A stretch of DNA of 64,000 nucleotides from Zoogloea sp041917255 (GTDB lineage Bacteria; Pseudomonadota; Gammaproteobacteria; Burkholderiales; Rhodocyclaceae). A program made the position numbers and the translations under genes. Below, piece after piece: positions 35,185-43,431 of the stretch. How positions within the stretch are numbered: the stretch's first letter is position 1; each line of letters begins with the position of its first letter. The stretch covers positions 124,001 through 188,000 of the forward strand of contig JAYRYA010000002.1 of the NCBI GenBank assembly GCA_041917255.1. Reading direction: 5' to 3'. The notes beneath the pieces were generated by a model. It was not told where the DNA came from and did not search any database. It worked only from the letters and a program-made list of their open reading frames with translations.

Positions 35185-35571
35185 ATGTACCTGCTCATCA
35201 AGCATCTTCACATCACCTGCGTCGTACTGAGCGGCGCGGGTTTTCTCTTGCGCGGCTGGTGGTCGGTCACCGGCTCGCCGCTGCTCGCGGCCCGGCTGAC
35301 CCGGCGCCTGCCCCATGTGATTGACTCGTGCCTGCTCGCCAGCGCCATCGCCCTGGCGTGGCTGGCCGGGCAGTATCCTTTTGTGCACGGCTGGCTGACC
35401 GCCAAGGTGCTGGGCCTGCTGGCCTACATCGGCCTGGGCGTGGTCGCCCTGCGACCGACGCGGCCGCGAGGCGTGCGTGTGGCTGCGCTCGCCGCGGCGG
35501 CGGCGGTGTTCTCGTACATTGTTTCGGTAGCGCTCACCAAGAACCCGGCGGGCTGGCTCGCGCTTGTCTGA
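35185..35571 (+). CDS. SirB2 family membrane protein
   Basis: 128 residues with four predicted membrane helices. MYLLIKHLHITCVVLSGAGFLLRG, LPHVIDSCLLASAIALAWL, WLTAKVLGLLAYIGLGVVAL and a C-terminal helix with SYIVSVALTKNP are the SirB2 (invasion gene regulator-like) pattern. Its molecular function is unknown. It is convergent with fnr; the two stop codons are directly adjacent. Confidence 0.87.
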   Translation: MYLLIKHLHITCVVLSGAGFLLRGWWSVTGSPLLAARLTRRLPHVIDSCLLASAIALAWLAGQYPFVHGWLTAKVLGLLAYIGLGVVALRPTRPRGVRVAALAAAAAVFSYIVSVALTKNPAGWLALV

Positions 35572-36306
35572 TCAGATCGTATGGTGGTTCAGCAGTCGCT
35601 TGAGCCCGGGGGTGTCGAGGATGCGGATGTGCTTCTGCTGGACGGCCACCAGGCCTTCTTCCTGAAAGCGGGAGAAGGTGCGGGAAACGGTCTCGAGCTT
35701 CAGTCCCAGGTAGGAGCCGATCTCGTCGCGGGTCATGCGCAGATGGAACTCGGAAGGCGAGAAGCCCCGCGCGGTAAAGCGCTGCGACAGATTGAGCAGG
35801 AACGCGGCGAGGCGCTCCTCGGCCCGCATCGAGCCGAGCAGCATCATCACGCCGTGGTCGCGGACGATCTCGCGGCTCATGATCTTGTGGAACTGGTGCT
35901 GCAGACTCTCCACCTGACGCGACAGTTCCTCGAGCCGGCTGAAGGGGATGACGCACACCTCGCTGTCTTCGAGCGCGATGGCATTGCACGAGTGATGCTC
36001 GGTGCTGATGCCGTCCAGCCCCAGGACTTCGCCGGTCATCTGGAAGCCAGTGACCTGATCGCGGCCATCCTCGAGAATGACGTCGGTTTTGAAAGACCCG
36101 GCACGGATCGCGTAGATCGCCTCGAAGGTTTCGCCCGACCGGTAGAGATGCTGCTGACGCTTGATCTTGCGACGGCTGCCCACGAGCTCATCGAGCTGGT
36201 TGATTTCCCGCGGGTCAAGCCCGAATGGCAGGCACAATTCCCGCAGGTTACATTGGGAACAGGCTGTCTTGATCTCGATTGCTGTGACTGGAATCACCGA
36301 ATTCAT
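35572..36306 (-). CDS. fnr: FNR-type oxygen-sensing transcription regulator
   Basis: CRP/FNR-family activator of anaerobic and microaerobic genes. 244 residues from MNSVIPVTAIEIKTACSQC. All four cluster ligands expected for a [4Fe-4S] sensor are present: Cys16, Cys19 and Cys25 (CSQCNLRELC) plus Cys107 (HHSCN). The helix-turn-helix ends in ETVSRTFSR (Glu205, Ser208, Arg209), the FNR-specific recognition triad. A GTG 20 codons upstream (36366) keeps the frame open but would run through the FNR box region. It shares the upstream region, including that FNR box, with divergent hemN, so autoregulation is likely. Confidence 0.95.
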   Translation of the reverse strand: MNSVIPVTAIEIKTACSQCNLRELCLPFGLDPREINQLDELVGSRRKIKRQQHLYRSGETFEAIYAIRAGSFKTDVILEDGRDQVTGFQMTGEVLGLDGISTEHHSCNAIALEDSEVCVIPFSRLEELSRQVESLQHQFHKIMSREIVRDHGVMMLLGSMRAEERLAAFLLNLSQRFTARGFSPSEFHLRMTRDEIGSYLGLKLETVSRTFSRFQEEGLVAVQQKHIRILDTPGLKRLLNHHTI

Positions 36307-36357
36307 CTGTACGCTAAGCACCTGGCTTTGAGAGGATTTACCAACCTTTGGAGCCCT

Positions 36358-36371
36358 TTGATCCACATCAA
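36358..36371. promoter_or_regulatory. Perfect FNR/Anr box between fnr and hemN
   Basis: TTGATCCACATCAA fits the consensus TTGAT-N4-ATCAA at all ten conserved positions. Its centre lies about 62 bases before the hemN ATG and about 58 bases before the fnr ATG. It can therefore serve either divergent promoter. Activation of hemN under low oxygen is the likely role, as known for hemN in other proteobacteria. Core promoter hexamers beside it are not clear. Confidence 0.85.
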
Positions 36372-36425
36372 TACGATTGCAGGATGATTCTGCGATCTTT
36401 CTGCCGAATTCATAGAAGCACGCCC

Positions 36426-37820
36426 ATGAACGCGACCCAAAAAGATCTGATTTTCGATCCCGAGCTCATTCGCAAGTTCGATGTGAATGGGCCTCGTTAC
36501 ACTTCGTACCCGACCGCAGACCGCTTCGTCGAAGCCTTCAACTCCGACGCGCTTTGCGACTGGCTCGGCAAGCGGTCGATTGGCGGCATTGGCAAACCGC
36601 TCTCATTATACTTCCACATCCCGTTCTGCAATACGATCTGCTACTACTGCGCCTGCAACAAAATCATCACCAAGGATCACGGGCGTTCGGCCAAGTATCT
36701 GGAGTACCTCGAGAAGGAAGTAGATCTTCAGGCCGCGCGGTTGCAGGGTTCGCGGGAAGTGCTGCAGCTTCACCTGGGTGGCGGCACGCCCACCTTCCTG
36801 TCCCACGACGAGCTGCGCCAGCTGATGGGCATCGTGAAGAAGCATTTCACGCTGGTGCCCGACGGCGAGTATTCCATCGAGGTTGATCCCCGCAAGGTCG
36901 ATGAAGCCACCGTTGCGCTGCTGGCCGAGCTGGGCTTCAACCGCATGAGCGTCGGCATCCAGGATTTCAACCCGGATGTGCAGAAGGCGGTCAACCGCGT
37001 TCAGAGCGAGGAAGAAACCAAGCTTGTCATCGACGCCGCCCGTGCCCACGGTTTCAAGTCGGTGAGCGTGGATCTGATCTACGGCCTGCCCAAGCAGAAC
37101 GTCATCAGCTTCAACCGCACGCTGGAACAGATCCTGGCCCTGTCGCCGGATCGCCTTTCGATCTACAACTACGCGCACCTGCCTGGCCTGTTCAAGCCCC
37201 AGCGCCGGATCATCGACGCGCAGCTGCCGTCGGGCGAGACCAAGCTGCAGATCCTCCAGCTGGCGATCCGCCGCCTTACCGAGGCCGGTTACGTGTACAT
37301 CGGCATGGACCACTTCGCCAAGCCGACCGACGAACTCACCACCGCCCAGCGTCAGGGCCGCCTGCATCGCAACTTCCAGGGCTACTCGACCTACGCCGAG
37401 TGCGACCTGCTGGCCTTTGGGGTCTCTGCCATCGGCAAGGTCGGGCCCACATACGCCCAGAACGTCAAGACGCTCGATGAGTATTACGACATCCTCGACA
37501 CCGGCCGCCTGCCGGTGCTGCGCGGCATCGAGCTGACCCCCGACGACCTGCTGCGTCGGGCGATCATCCAGGCGCTGATGTGCCACTTCGAGCTGTCCAT
37601 CGAATCCATCGAGATCGCTCACCTGATCGACTTCAAGAAGTACTTTGCTTCCGAACTCGCCGACCTGCGCGAGATGGAAAAGGGTGGGTTGCTCAAGATC
37701 GACGACCAGTGGATCACCGTGCTGCCGGCCGGCCGGATGCTGGTGCGGGCCATCGCCATGGTGTTCGACAAGTATCTGCGCTCCGACCGGGAGCGGACCC
37801 GCTACTCCAAGGTGATCTGA
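36426..37820 (+). CDS. hemN: HemN, oxygen-independent coproporphyrinogen III dehydrogenase
   Basis: Radical-SAM enzyme that oxidatively decarboxylates coproporphyrinogen III in haem synthesis without oxygen. 464 residues from MNATQKDLIFDPELIRKFD. The radical-SAM cysteines are Cys68, Cys72 and Cys75 (CNTICYYC). YFHIPFC, LHLGGGTPTFL, MSVGIQDF and GYSTYAECDLLAFGVSAIG mark it as true HemN rather than a HemW-like protein. A perfect FNR box upstream and a strong terminator downstream make it a single-gene unit. Confidence 0.97.
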   Translation: MNATQKDLIFDPELIRKFDVNGPRYTSYPTADRFVEAFNSDALCDWLGKRSIGGIGKPLSLYFHIPFCNTICYYCACNKIITKDHGRSAKYLEYLEKEVDLQAARLQGSREVLQLHLGGGTPTFLSHDELRQLMGIVKKHFTLVPDGEYSIEVDPRKVDEATVALLAELGFNRMSVGIQDFNPDVQKAVNRVQSEEETKLVIDAARAHGFKSVSVDLIYGLPKQNVISFNRTLEQILALSPDRLSIYNYAHLPGLFKPQRRIIDAQLPSGETKLQILQLAIRRLTEAGYVYIGMDHFAKPTDELTTAQRQGRLHRNFQGYSTYAECDLLAFGVSAIGKVGPTYAQNVKTLDEYYDILDTGRLPVLRGIELTPDDLLRRAIIQALMCHFELSIESIEIAHLIDFKKYFASELADLREMEKGGLLKIDDQWITVLPAGRMLVRAIAMVFDKYLRSDRERTRYSKVI

Positions 37821-37858
37821 TCCGCGCTGGCTGGCCGGGAATGGCAGGACTAAACTAT

Positions 37859-37891
37859 GCGCCCCGTGACCTCGCGGGGCGCTTTTCTTTT
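37859..37891 (+). terminator. Rho-independent terminator of hemN
   Basis: An 8-bp perfect stem GCGCCCCG / CGGGGCGC with an 8-base loop is followed directly by TTTTCTTTT. It lies 38 bases after the hemN stop and 15 bases before the next ATG, so the TauE/SafE-type gene needs read-through or a promoter within this short gap. Confidence 0.88.
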
Positions 37892-37905
37892 GCAGGATCG
37901 AAACC

Positions 37906-38622
37906 ATGCCGGAAACCGGCTACTTCGCAGTCTTTCTGATCGGCCTCCTCGGTGGTACCCACTGCGTGGCCATGTGCGGCGGGATCGTCAGCGCGCTCAC
38001 CGTGCAGACTGTCCAGATGCCCGGCCAGAAGCGTCGCGAGTGGCCGCTGCACCTGGCCTACAACCTCGGCCGAATCGGCAGCTACACCCTGGCCGGTGCG
38101 GCGATGGGTGCCATCGGCACGGTGGGCATGCTGTTCAACGACATCCTGCCGATCCAGCTCGCCCTGTACGTGGCGGCCAACCTGATGCTGGTGGCGCTGG
38201 GGCTTTACCTCACCGGCTTCACCCGTGCGCTGGCGGGCGTCGAGAAGCTTGGCCAGCGCCTGTGGAACCGCATCCAGCCGCTGACCCGGCGCTTCCTGCC
38301 GGCGCGTTCGGTGGCTCAGGCGTTTCCGCTCGGGGCGCTGTGGGGTTTCCTGCCCTGCGGGCTGGTGTACAGCGTGCTGGCGACGGCCCTCGTCACCGGA
38401 TCGGCCGAGCGGGGCGCAGCGCTGATGCTGGCGTTCGGGCTCGGTACGCTGCCCAATCTGCTGCTGGCGGGGCTGGTGCTCAAGCGCCTGCGCGATGTGG
38501 TGCGGAACCAGGCGGTGCGCACGGGGTCTGGACTGGTGGTGCTGGCCTTCGGCGTCTACGGTCTGGTGACCACGCCGTCGCTGGGCAGCAAGCTGTGGAA
38601 TGGCGTGGTGTGCCATTTCTGA
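37906..38622 (+). CDS. TauE/SafE-type (DsbD_2-like) membrane protein
   Basis: 238 residues with six or so membrane helices. Marker motifs are GGTHCVAMCGGIVSAL near the N-terminus and GALWGFLPCGLVYSVL in the middle, each with a conserved Cys. Proteins of this type are commonly annotated as sulfite exporters but often occur beside cbb3-oxidase assembly or copper genes, where a role in metal or thiol handling is more likely. Here it lies between hemN and copA, in keeping with such a role. AGGA lies 8-9 bases before the ATG. Confidence 0.8.
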   Translation: MPETGYFAVFLIGLLGGTHCVAMCGGIVSALTVQTVQMPGQKRREWPLHLAYNLGRIGSYTLAGAAMGAIGTVGMLFNDILPIQLALYVAANLMLVALGLYLTGFTRALAGVEKLGQRLWNRIQPLTRRFLPARSVAQAFPLGALWGFLPCGLVYSVLATALVTGSAERGAALMLAFGLGTLPNLLLAGLVLKRLRDVVRNQAVRTGSGLVVLAFGVYGLVTTPSLGSKLWNGVVCHF

Positions 38623-38644
38623 TCCCTTCTTCCAGGTGACTGCC

Positions 38645-38686
38645 ATGATTTTCCCTCTGCGGGTGCGTCGCCGCCCCCTGCCATGA
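38645..38686 (+). CDS. 13-codon leader ORF translationally coupled to copA
   Basis: A short frame (MIFPLRVRRRPLP, then TGA) whose ATG is preceded by AGGTGA with 5-base spacing, a better ribosome site than any before copA. Its stop overlaps the copA start as ATGA. The peptide has three consecutive arginines (RVRRRP) and Pro residues. Coupled translation or a regulatory leader is inferred; no copper-binding residues are present. Confidence 0.45.
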   Translation: MIFPLRVRRRPLP

Positions 38687-41082
38687 GCGAGCAGGGCGGC
38701 GCGCGCCTTGATCTGCCGGTTTCGGGCATGAGCTGCGCGGCCTGCGCGGTGCGGCTCGAGAAGGTGCTCAACCGCTTGCCGGGCATCGAGGCGAAGGTGA
38801 ACTTCGCCACCGAGAAAGCCCGCATCACCGCTGCGCCCGACGGCGCCCCAGCCGCCGACATTCTCGGTGCGATCCGCAAGGCCGGCTTCGACGTGGCGCC
38901 CCAGGTGCTGGAGCTCGGCATCGGTGGCATGAGCTGCGCGGCCTGCGCGGCGCGGATCGAGAAGGTCGTGGGTCGGCTGCCGGGCGTCGAGGGCAGCGTC
39001 AATTTCGCCGCAGAGACGGCGCGGGTGCGCTATACGCCGGGGCTCACCGATCAGGCCGCCATCGTCGGTGCGATTGCCAAGGCCGGCTTTACTGCCACGC
39101 CCATCGCCGGCCGCGACCGCGATGCCGAGCGCGCCCGCAAGGAAGCGGAGTTCCGTGCCGAGTTGCGCCTGTTCTGGATTTCGGCGCTGCTGTCGCTGCC
39201 TTTCCTGGCCCAGATGATCGGGATGCTCGGCGCCGGCGCGAGCGGCTCGATGCATCACGACGAGTGGCTGCCCCGCTGGGCGCAGCTGCTGCTGGCGACA
39301 CCGGTGCAGTTCTGGATCGGGCGGCGCTTTTACAAGGGCGCGTGGTCCTCGCTCCTGGGCGGCGGCGCCAACATGGACGTGCTGGTGGCGCTCGGCACCA
39401 GCGTGGCCTATTTCTTCAGCCTGGCGGTGGTGCTCCTGGATCGCCACGACCTGCACGTCTACTTCGAGGCCTCGGCCAGCATCATCACCCTGGTGCTGCT
39501 GGGCAAGCTGCTGGAGGCCCGCGCCCGGGCGCGCACTTCGGCGGCAGTCGAGGCGCTGCTGCGCCTGCAGCCGCCCACCGCCCGCATCGAGCGCGACGGG
39601 CAGATCGTCGAACTGCCGGTGGCGAATGTGGTTGCGGGCATGATCTTTGTGCTGCGGCCGGGGGATTCGGTGCCGGTGGACGGCGAGGTGCTGTCGGGCG
39701 AGTCGTCGGCTGACGAGGCGATGCTCACCGGCGAGAGCGTGCCCGTGCTCAAGGCGCCGGGCGACAAGGTCTTCGCCGCCACCGTGAATGGCGCGGGCGT
39801 GCTGCGCTGCCGCGCCGTGGGCGTGGGCGCCGAGACGCTGCTGGCCGGCATCGTGCGGCTGGTGGAGCAGGCCCAGGGCGGCAAGCCGGCGGTACAGCGG
39901 CTGGCGGATCGCATCGCGGCGATCTTCGTGCCCACCGTGGTGGCGATTGCTTTCGCGACATTCTTTACCTGGTGGTGGATTGGTGGCGAGCTGGCGCTGG
40001 CGCTGGTCAATGGCGTCGCGGTGCTGGTGATCGCCTGCCCCTGCGCGCTGGGCCTCGCCACACCGACGGCGGTGATGGTGGGCACGGGGCAGGGCGCCCG
40101 TGCCGGAATCCTGGTGCGCAACGCAGAGGCGCTGGAACTGGCCGAGAAGATCAAAACGCTGGTGGTGGATAAGACCGGTACCCTGACCGAAGGCCGGCCA
40201 ACGGTGCTGGACGTGCGTGTGGCGCCGGGCGCCGACCGGGCTGATTTGCTCATGCTGGCGGCGAGCCTCGAGGAAACCAGCCATCACCCGCTGGCCCAGG
40301 CGGTGGTGGCTGCCGCGCGGGGCGAGAATTTGAACTGGGCCGTCGCCGAGGCGGTTCAGGCGGTGGGCGGCAAGGGCGTGATGGGCCGCGTGCGTGGCCG
40401 CGAGGTGGCGGTCGGATCGCCGGATTTTCTCGCCGAACGCGGCGCGGCGCTGCCGGTCACGGTGCTCGATCCGCTCCTGGCTGCGGCGCTCACGCCGGTG
40501 GGCGTGGCGGTCGATGGCATGGCGCTGGGCGCGCTGGGCGTCGCCGACCCGCTGCGTGTCACCTCGAAGGCGGCGGTCGCGCGGCTCCAGGCGATGGGCG
40601 TGAAGGTGGTGATGCTGACTGGCGATCACCCCGCCGCGGCGGCGCGCATCGCGGCTGAGGCCGGCATCACGGATTTCCGCGCCCAGGTGTTGCCGGGGGA
40701 CAAGGCGGCGGCGGTCGAGGCGCTGCGCGGCGATGGGTTGGTGGGCATGGTTGGCGACGGTATCAACGACGCCCCGGCGCTGGCGGCGGCGGATGTGTCC
40801 TGCGCCATCGGTGCGGGCTCGGACGTGGCCATCGAGGCGGCGGATCTCACCCTGGTGCGCAACGATTTGGGCAGTGTAGCCGATGCGATCTCCCTGTCCC
40901 GCGCCACGTTGGGCAAGATCCGCCAGAATCTGTTCTTCGCCTTCATCTATAACGTGCTGGGCATTCCGGCGGCAGCGTTGGGGCTGCTCAACCCGGTGAT
41001 CGCCGGAGCGGCGATGGCGATGAGTTCGGTGTCGGTAGTCAGCAATTCGCTTTTGCTCAGGCGCTGGCGCGCCGGGCGCTAA
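38683..41082 (+). CDS. copA: CopA, copper-translocating P1B-type ATPase
   Basis: Inner-membrane ATPase that exports Cu(I). 799 residues. Two N-terminal heavy-metal domains each carry GMSCAAC (Cys18/Cys21 and Cys85/Cys88). The membrane metal site is CPC (Cys452-Pro-Cys454), the phosphorylation site DKTGTLTEG (Asp496), with SHHPLA and GDGINDAPAL in the nucleotide and hinge regions. All are diagnostic for Cu+-ATPases. A role in cbb3 oxidase assembly (CcoI/FixI) was considered, but the two CxxC domains and the adjacent CopZ favour CopA. The start overlaps a 13-codon leader ORF. Confidence 0.95.
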   Translation: MSEQGGARLDLPVSGMSCAACAVRLEKVLNRLPGIEAKVNFATEKARITAAPDGAPAADILGAIRKAGFDVAPQVLELGIGGMSCAACAARIEKVVGRLPGVEGSVNFAAETARVRYTPGLTDQAAIVGAIAKAGFTATPIAGRDRDAERARKEAEFRAELRLFWISALLSLPFLAQMIGMLGAGASGSMHHDEWLPRWAQLLLATPVQFWIGRRFYKGAWSSLLGGGANMDVLVALGTSVAYFFSLAVVLLDRHDLHVYFEASASIITLVLLGKLLEARARARTSAAVEALLRLQPPTARIERDGQIVELPVANVVAGMIFVLRPGDSVPVDGEVLSGESSADEAMLTGESVPVLKAPGDKVFAATVNGAGVLRCRAVGVGAETLLAGIVRLVEQAQGGKPAVQRLADRIAAIFVPTVVAIAFATFFTWWWIGGELALALVNGVAVLVIACPCALGLATPTAVMVGTGQGARAGILVRNAEALELAEKIKTLVVDKTGTLTEGRPTVLDVRVAPGADRADLLMLAASLEETSHHPLAQAVVAAARGENLNWAVAEAVQAVGGKGVMGRVRGREVAVGSPDFLAERGAALPVTVLDPLLAAALTPVGVAVDGMALGALGVADPLRVTSKAAVARLQAMGVKVVMLTGDHPAAAARIAAEAGITDFRAQVLPGDKAAAVEALRGDGLVGMVGDGINDAPALAAADVSCAIGAGSDVAIEAADLTLVRNDLGSVADAISLSRATLGKIRQNLFFAFIYNVLGIPAAALGLLNPVIAGAAMAMSSVSVVSNSLLLRRWRAGR

Positions 41083-41096
41083 TGAAAGGAAACCAG

Positions 41097-41303
41097 ATGG
41101 AAAACGTGACGATCAAGGTGGGCGGCATGAGCTGCCAGGGCTGCGTGAAGAACGTGACCGGTGCGCTGTCGGCGCTGGATGGCGTGGCTGGGGTTGCGGT
41201 GTCGCTGGAGGAGGGCGAGGCGAAGGTGGATTTCGATCCGGCGAAGGTCACGCCTGCAGCGCTCAAGTCGGCAATTGAAGATGCCGGCTTCGATGCGACC
41301 TGA
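41097..41303 (+). CDS. copZ: CopZ-like copper chaperone
   Basis: A 68-residue stand-alone heavy-metal-associated domain. The metal-binding motif is GMSCQGC (Cys13, Cys16), followed by a typical beta-alpha-beta pattern ending AALKSAIEDAGFDA. It would deliver Cu(I) to CopA. The ATG at 41097 is preferred because AAGGA lies 7 bases upstream; an ATG overlapping the copA stop (TAATG at 41082) would add 5 residues. Confidence 0.92.
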   Translation: MENVTIKVGGMSCQGCVKNVTGALSALDGVAGVAVSLEEGEAKVDFDPAKVTPAALKSAIEDAGFDAT

Positions 41304-41319
41304 TTTCGCCGGAGTCACT

Positions 41320-41325
41320 TATAAT
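41320..41325 (+). promoter_or_regulatory. Likely -10 element of ppa
   Basis: A perfect TATAAT lies 38 bases before the ppa ATG, in the gap after copZ. No good -35 hexamer is present at 16-18 bases. A GGGAGG ribosome site (41348-41353) lies 9 bases before the ATG, consistent with strong expression of ppa independent of copZ. Confidence 0.5.
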
Positions 41326-41362
41326 CGCGAGCTGTTTTCACATACAAGGGAGGCTGAAAAAG

Positions 41363-41890
41363 ATGGGTTTCGATCAAGTCAAGTCTGGCAAGGACGTTCC
41401 GAACGACGTCAACGTGATCATTGAGATCTCCGCTCAGGGCGATCCGATCAAGTTTGAAGTGGACAAGGACAGCGGCGCCGTCTTCGTTGACCGCTTCATG
41501 GGCACCACCCTGCGTTACCCGATCAACTACGGTTACATCCCCCACACTGTTGCCGGCGACGGCGACCCGGTGGACGTGCTGGTCGTGGCGCCCTACCCGC
41601 TGCAGCCGGGCGTCGTGATCCGCGCCCGTCCGGTCGGCGTGCTGAAGATGGAAGACGAAGGCGGCGTTGACGCCAAGGTCGTGGCCGTGCCGGTCTCCAA
41701 GCTGACCCCGCTGTACGACAACGTGAAGACCCTCGACGATCTGCCCGAGCTGCTGCTCAAGCAGACCCAGCACTTCTTCGAGCACTACAAGGATCTTGAG
41801 CCGGGCAAGTGGGTCAAGGTGACCGGCTGGGGCAGCGTTGAAGATGCCAAGCAGGAAATCCTCGACGGTATCGCTGCTGCCAACAAGTAA
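41363..41890 (+). CDS. ppa: Inorganic pyrophosphatase
   Basis: Soluble family I pyrophosphatase that hydrolyses PPi and pulls biosynthetic reactions forward. 175 residues, the usual bacterial length. The signature DGDPVDVLV (three metal-binding Asp), YPINYGYIPHT, the ARPVGVLKMEDEGGVDAKVVAVP block and KDLEPGKWVKVTGWGSVEDAKQEI are all present. Its own -10-like element, good ribosome site and strong terminator suggest a single-gene unit. Confidence 0.97.
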   Translation: MGFDQVKSGKDVPNDVNVIIEISAQGDPIKFEVDKDSGAVFVDRFMGTTLRYPINYGYIPHTVAGDGDPVDVLVVAPYPLQPGVVIRARPVGVLKMEDEGGVDAKVVAVPVSKLTPLYDNVKTLDDLPELLLKQTQHFFEHYKDLEPGKWVKVTGWGSVEDAKQEILDGIAAANK

Positions 41891-41911
41891 GCGATTTCCC
41901 CGCTGGATGAA

Positions 41912-41942
41912 CAAGGCCCGCCGAGTGCGGGCCTTGTTTTTT
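41912..41942 (+). terminator. Rho-independent terminator of ppa
   Basis: A 9-bp perfect stem CAAGGCCCG / CGGGCCTTG with a 7-base loop is followed by six T. It lies 21 bases after the ppa stop. Confidence 0.92.
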
Positions 41943-42023
41943 GCGGCTGAGGTCGGGGGGCTGATCTAGAACTGTAACAGTGTGACGTTCATTGTTGCTG
42001 CATAGGCAACAATCTGGTCCACC

Positions 42024-43259
42024 TCAAACCGCCTGACCGGCCGCGTAGCCGCTCGCCCAGGCCCACTGGAAGTTGTAGCCGCCCAGGTGGCCGGTGACAT
42101 CCATCACCTCGCCCACAAAATAGAGCCCCGGCACCGTGCGTGCCTCCATCGTCTTGGACGACAACGCCCGGGTGTCCACCCCGCCCACGGTGACCTCGGC
42201 CTTGGCGTAACCCAGGGTGCCGCCAGGCGTGATCGTCCAGCCTTCGAGCGCGGCAGCGATGGCGTCGAGTTCCTTGCCATTGAACTGGTTGATCGGTTTG
42301 TTCCAGCCGCGCTGGTCGCACCAGGCGTGGGCGAAGCGCTTGGGCAGGCGATCCGACAGCAAATTGCCGAGCAGCGTCTTGCCCCGGGCGCGCTCGGCCA
42401 GCCAGGCCCGCACGTCCTCGGACGGGAACAGATTGACGGTGATCCGGCTGCCGCCTTCGGTGGCACCCGGTGCGGCGTCGTAGTCGCGGCTCTGCCAGTA
42501 GGACGAAACCTGCAGGACAACCGGGCCGGAGAGGCCACGGTGGGTGAACAGCAGGTTCTCGCGGAAGCGCCCCTCGCCGCACTCGGCCACCGCGTCGAAG
42601 GCCATGCCGGCGAGCTCCTTGTAGATCGCCAGCTCGTCGGGCGCCAGGGTGAGCGGCACCAGCGCCGGCTTTGGCGCCACGATAGGCAGCCCGAACTGTT
42701 CGGCAATCTTGTAGCCGAGGGGCGAAGCGCCGATCTTGGGGATCGACAACCCGCCGGTGGCGACCACCAGGCTCGCGCAGGTGAAACGGCCGTGGGCCGT
42801 GTCGAGGAGGAAACGCGCTGCCTCGTCGGGGCTTTTGGCGATGTGCCGGATTTCGCAGGGCATGGCCCATTCCACCTGGCCGTCCTCGCAGCCGGCGCGC
42901 AGCATGTCGATGATGTCCTGGGCAGAGTCGTCGCAGAACAGCTGGCCGTGGTCGCGCTCGTGCCAGGGGATGCCGTGGCGCTGGATGCGCTCGAGAAAAT
43001 GTGCGGGCGTGAAACGCGCCAGGGCCGAGCGGCAGAACTGGGGGTTGCGCGACAGGAAGTTGGCGACGCTCACGTCCAGGTTGGTGAAATTGCAGCGGCC
43101 GCCGCCCGAGATGCGGATCTTCTCGGCCAGCTTGGCGGCGTGGTCGATGATGAGCACGCGGCGCCCGCGCTGGCCGGCTTCGGCGGCGCACATCATGCCG
43201 GCGGCGCCAGCACCGATCACGATGACATCGAAGTGGACGGGCGGGTTTGGGCGGTTCAT
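42024..43259 (-). CDS. BaiN/YhiN family FAD-dependent oxidoreductase
   Basis: Flavoprotein of the HI0933-like (YhiN/BaiN) family; physiological substrate unknown. 411 residues from MNRPNPPVHFDVIVIGAGAAGMM. The Rossmann FAD motif GAGAAGMMCAAEAG is at about 14-30, followed by the family motif KIRISGGGRCNFTN. VVATGGLSIPKIGASPLGYKIAEQFGL and C-terminal FVGEVMDVTGHLGGYNFQWAWASGYAAG are also diagnostic. Convergent with ppa; the gene start faces the divergent DUF748 gene. Confidence 0.92.
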   Translation of the reverse strand: MNRPNPPVHFDVIVIGAGAAGMMCAAEAGQRGRRVLIIDHAAKLAEKIRISGGGRCNFTNLDVSVANFLSRNPQFCRSALARFTPAHFLERIQRHGIPWHERDHGQLFCDDSAQDIIDMLRAGCEDGQVEWAMPCEIRHIAKSPDEAARFLLDTAHGRFTCASLVVATGGLSIPKIGASPLGYKIAEQFGLPIVAPKPALVPLTLAPDELAIYKELAGMAFDAVAECGEGRFRENLLFTHRGLSGPVVLQVSSYWQSRDYDAAPGATEGGSRITVNLFPSEDVRAWLAERARGKTLLGNLLSDRLPKRFAHAWCDQRGWNKPINQFNGKELDAIAAALEGWTITPGGTLGYAKAEVTVGGVDTRALSSKTMEARTVPGLYFVGEVMDVTGHLGGYNFQWAWASGYAAGQAV

Positions 43260-43431
43260 GGTGGCAATCGGGCTGGAACGGGACCGCAGGATAGTCCGCC
43301 CCTTGTCCTGGCGCAAACGGGGCGCACGATGCCATTCTCAGGTTCGCTTCGGCCTGCTAGGCTTGAACGATGGATGAACACGCGCACCGGGTTGGGGCGC
43401 GGCGACAGGAAGAACAAAAAGGGAAGCCGAT

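Noticed and set aside
38683..41082. copA as ccoI/fixI (cbb3 oxidase assembly ATPase)
   Set aside because: Two N-terminal CxxC domains and the adjoining copZ favour a detoxifying CopA; no cco genes are adjacent.
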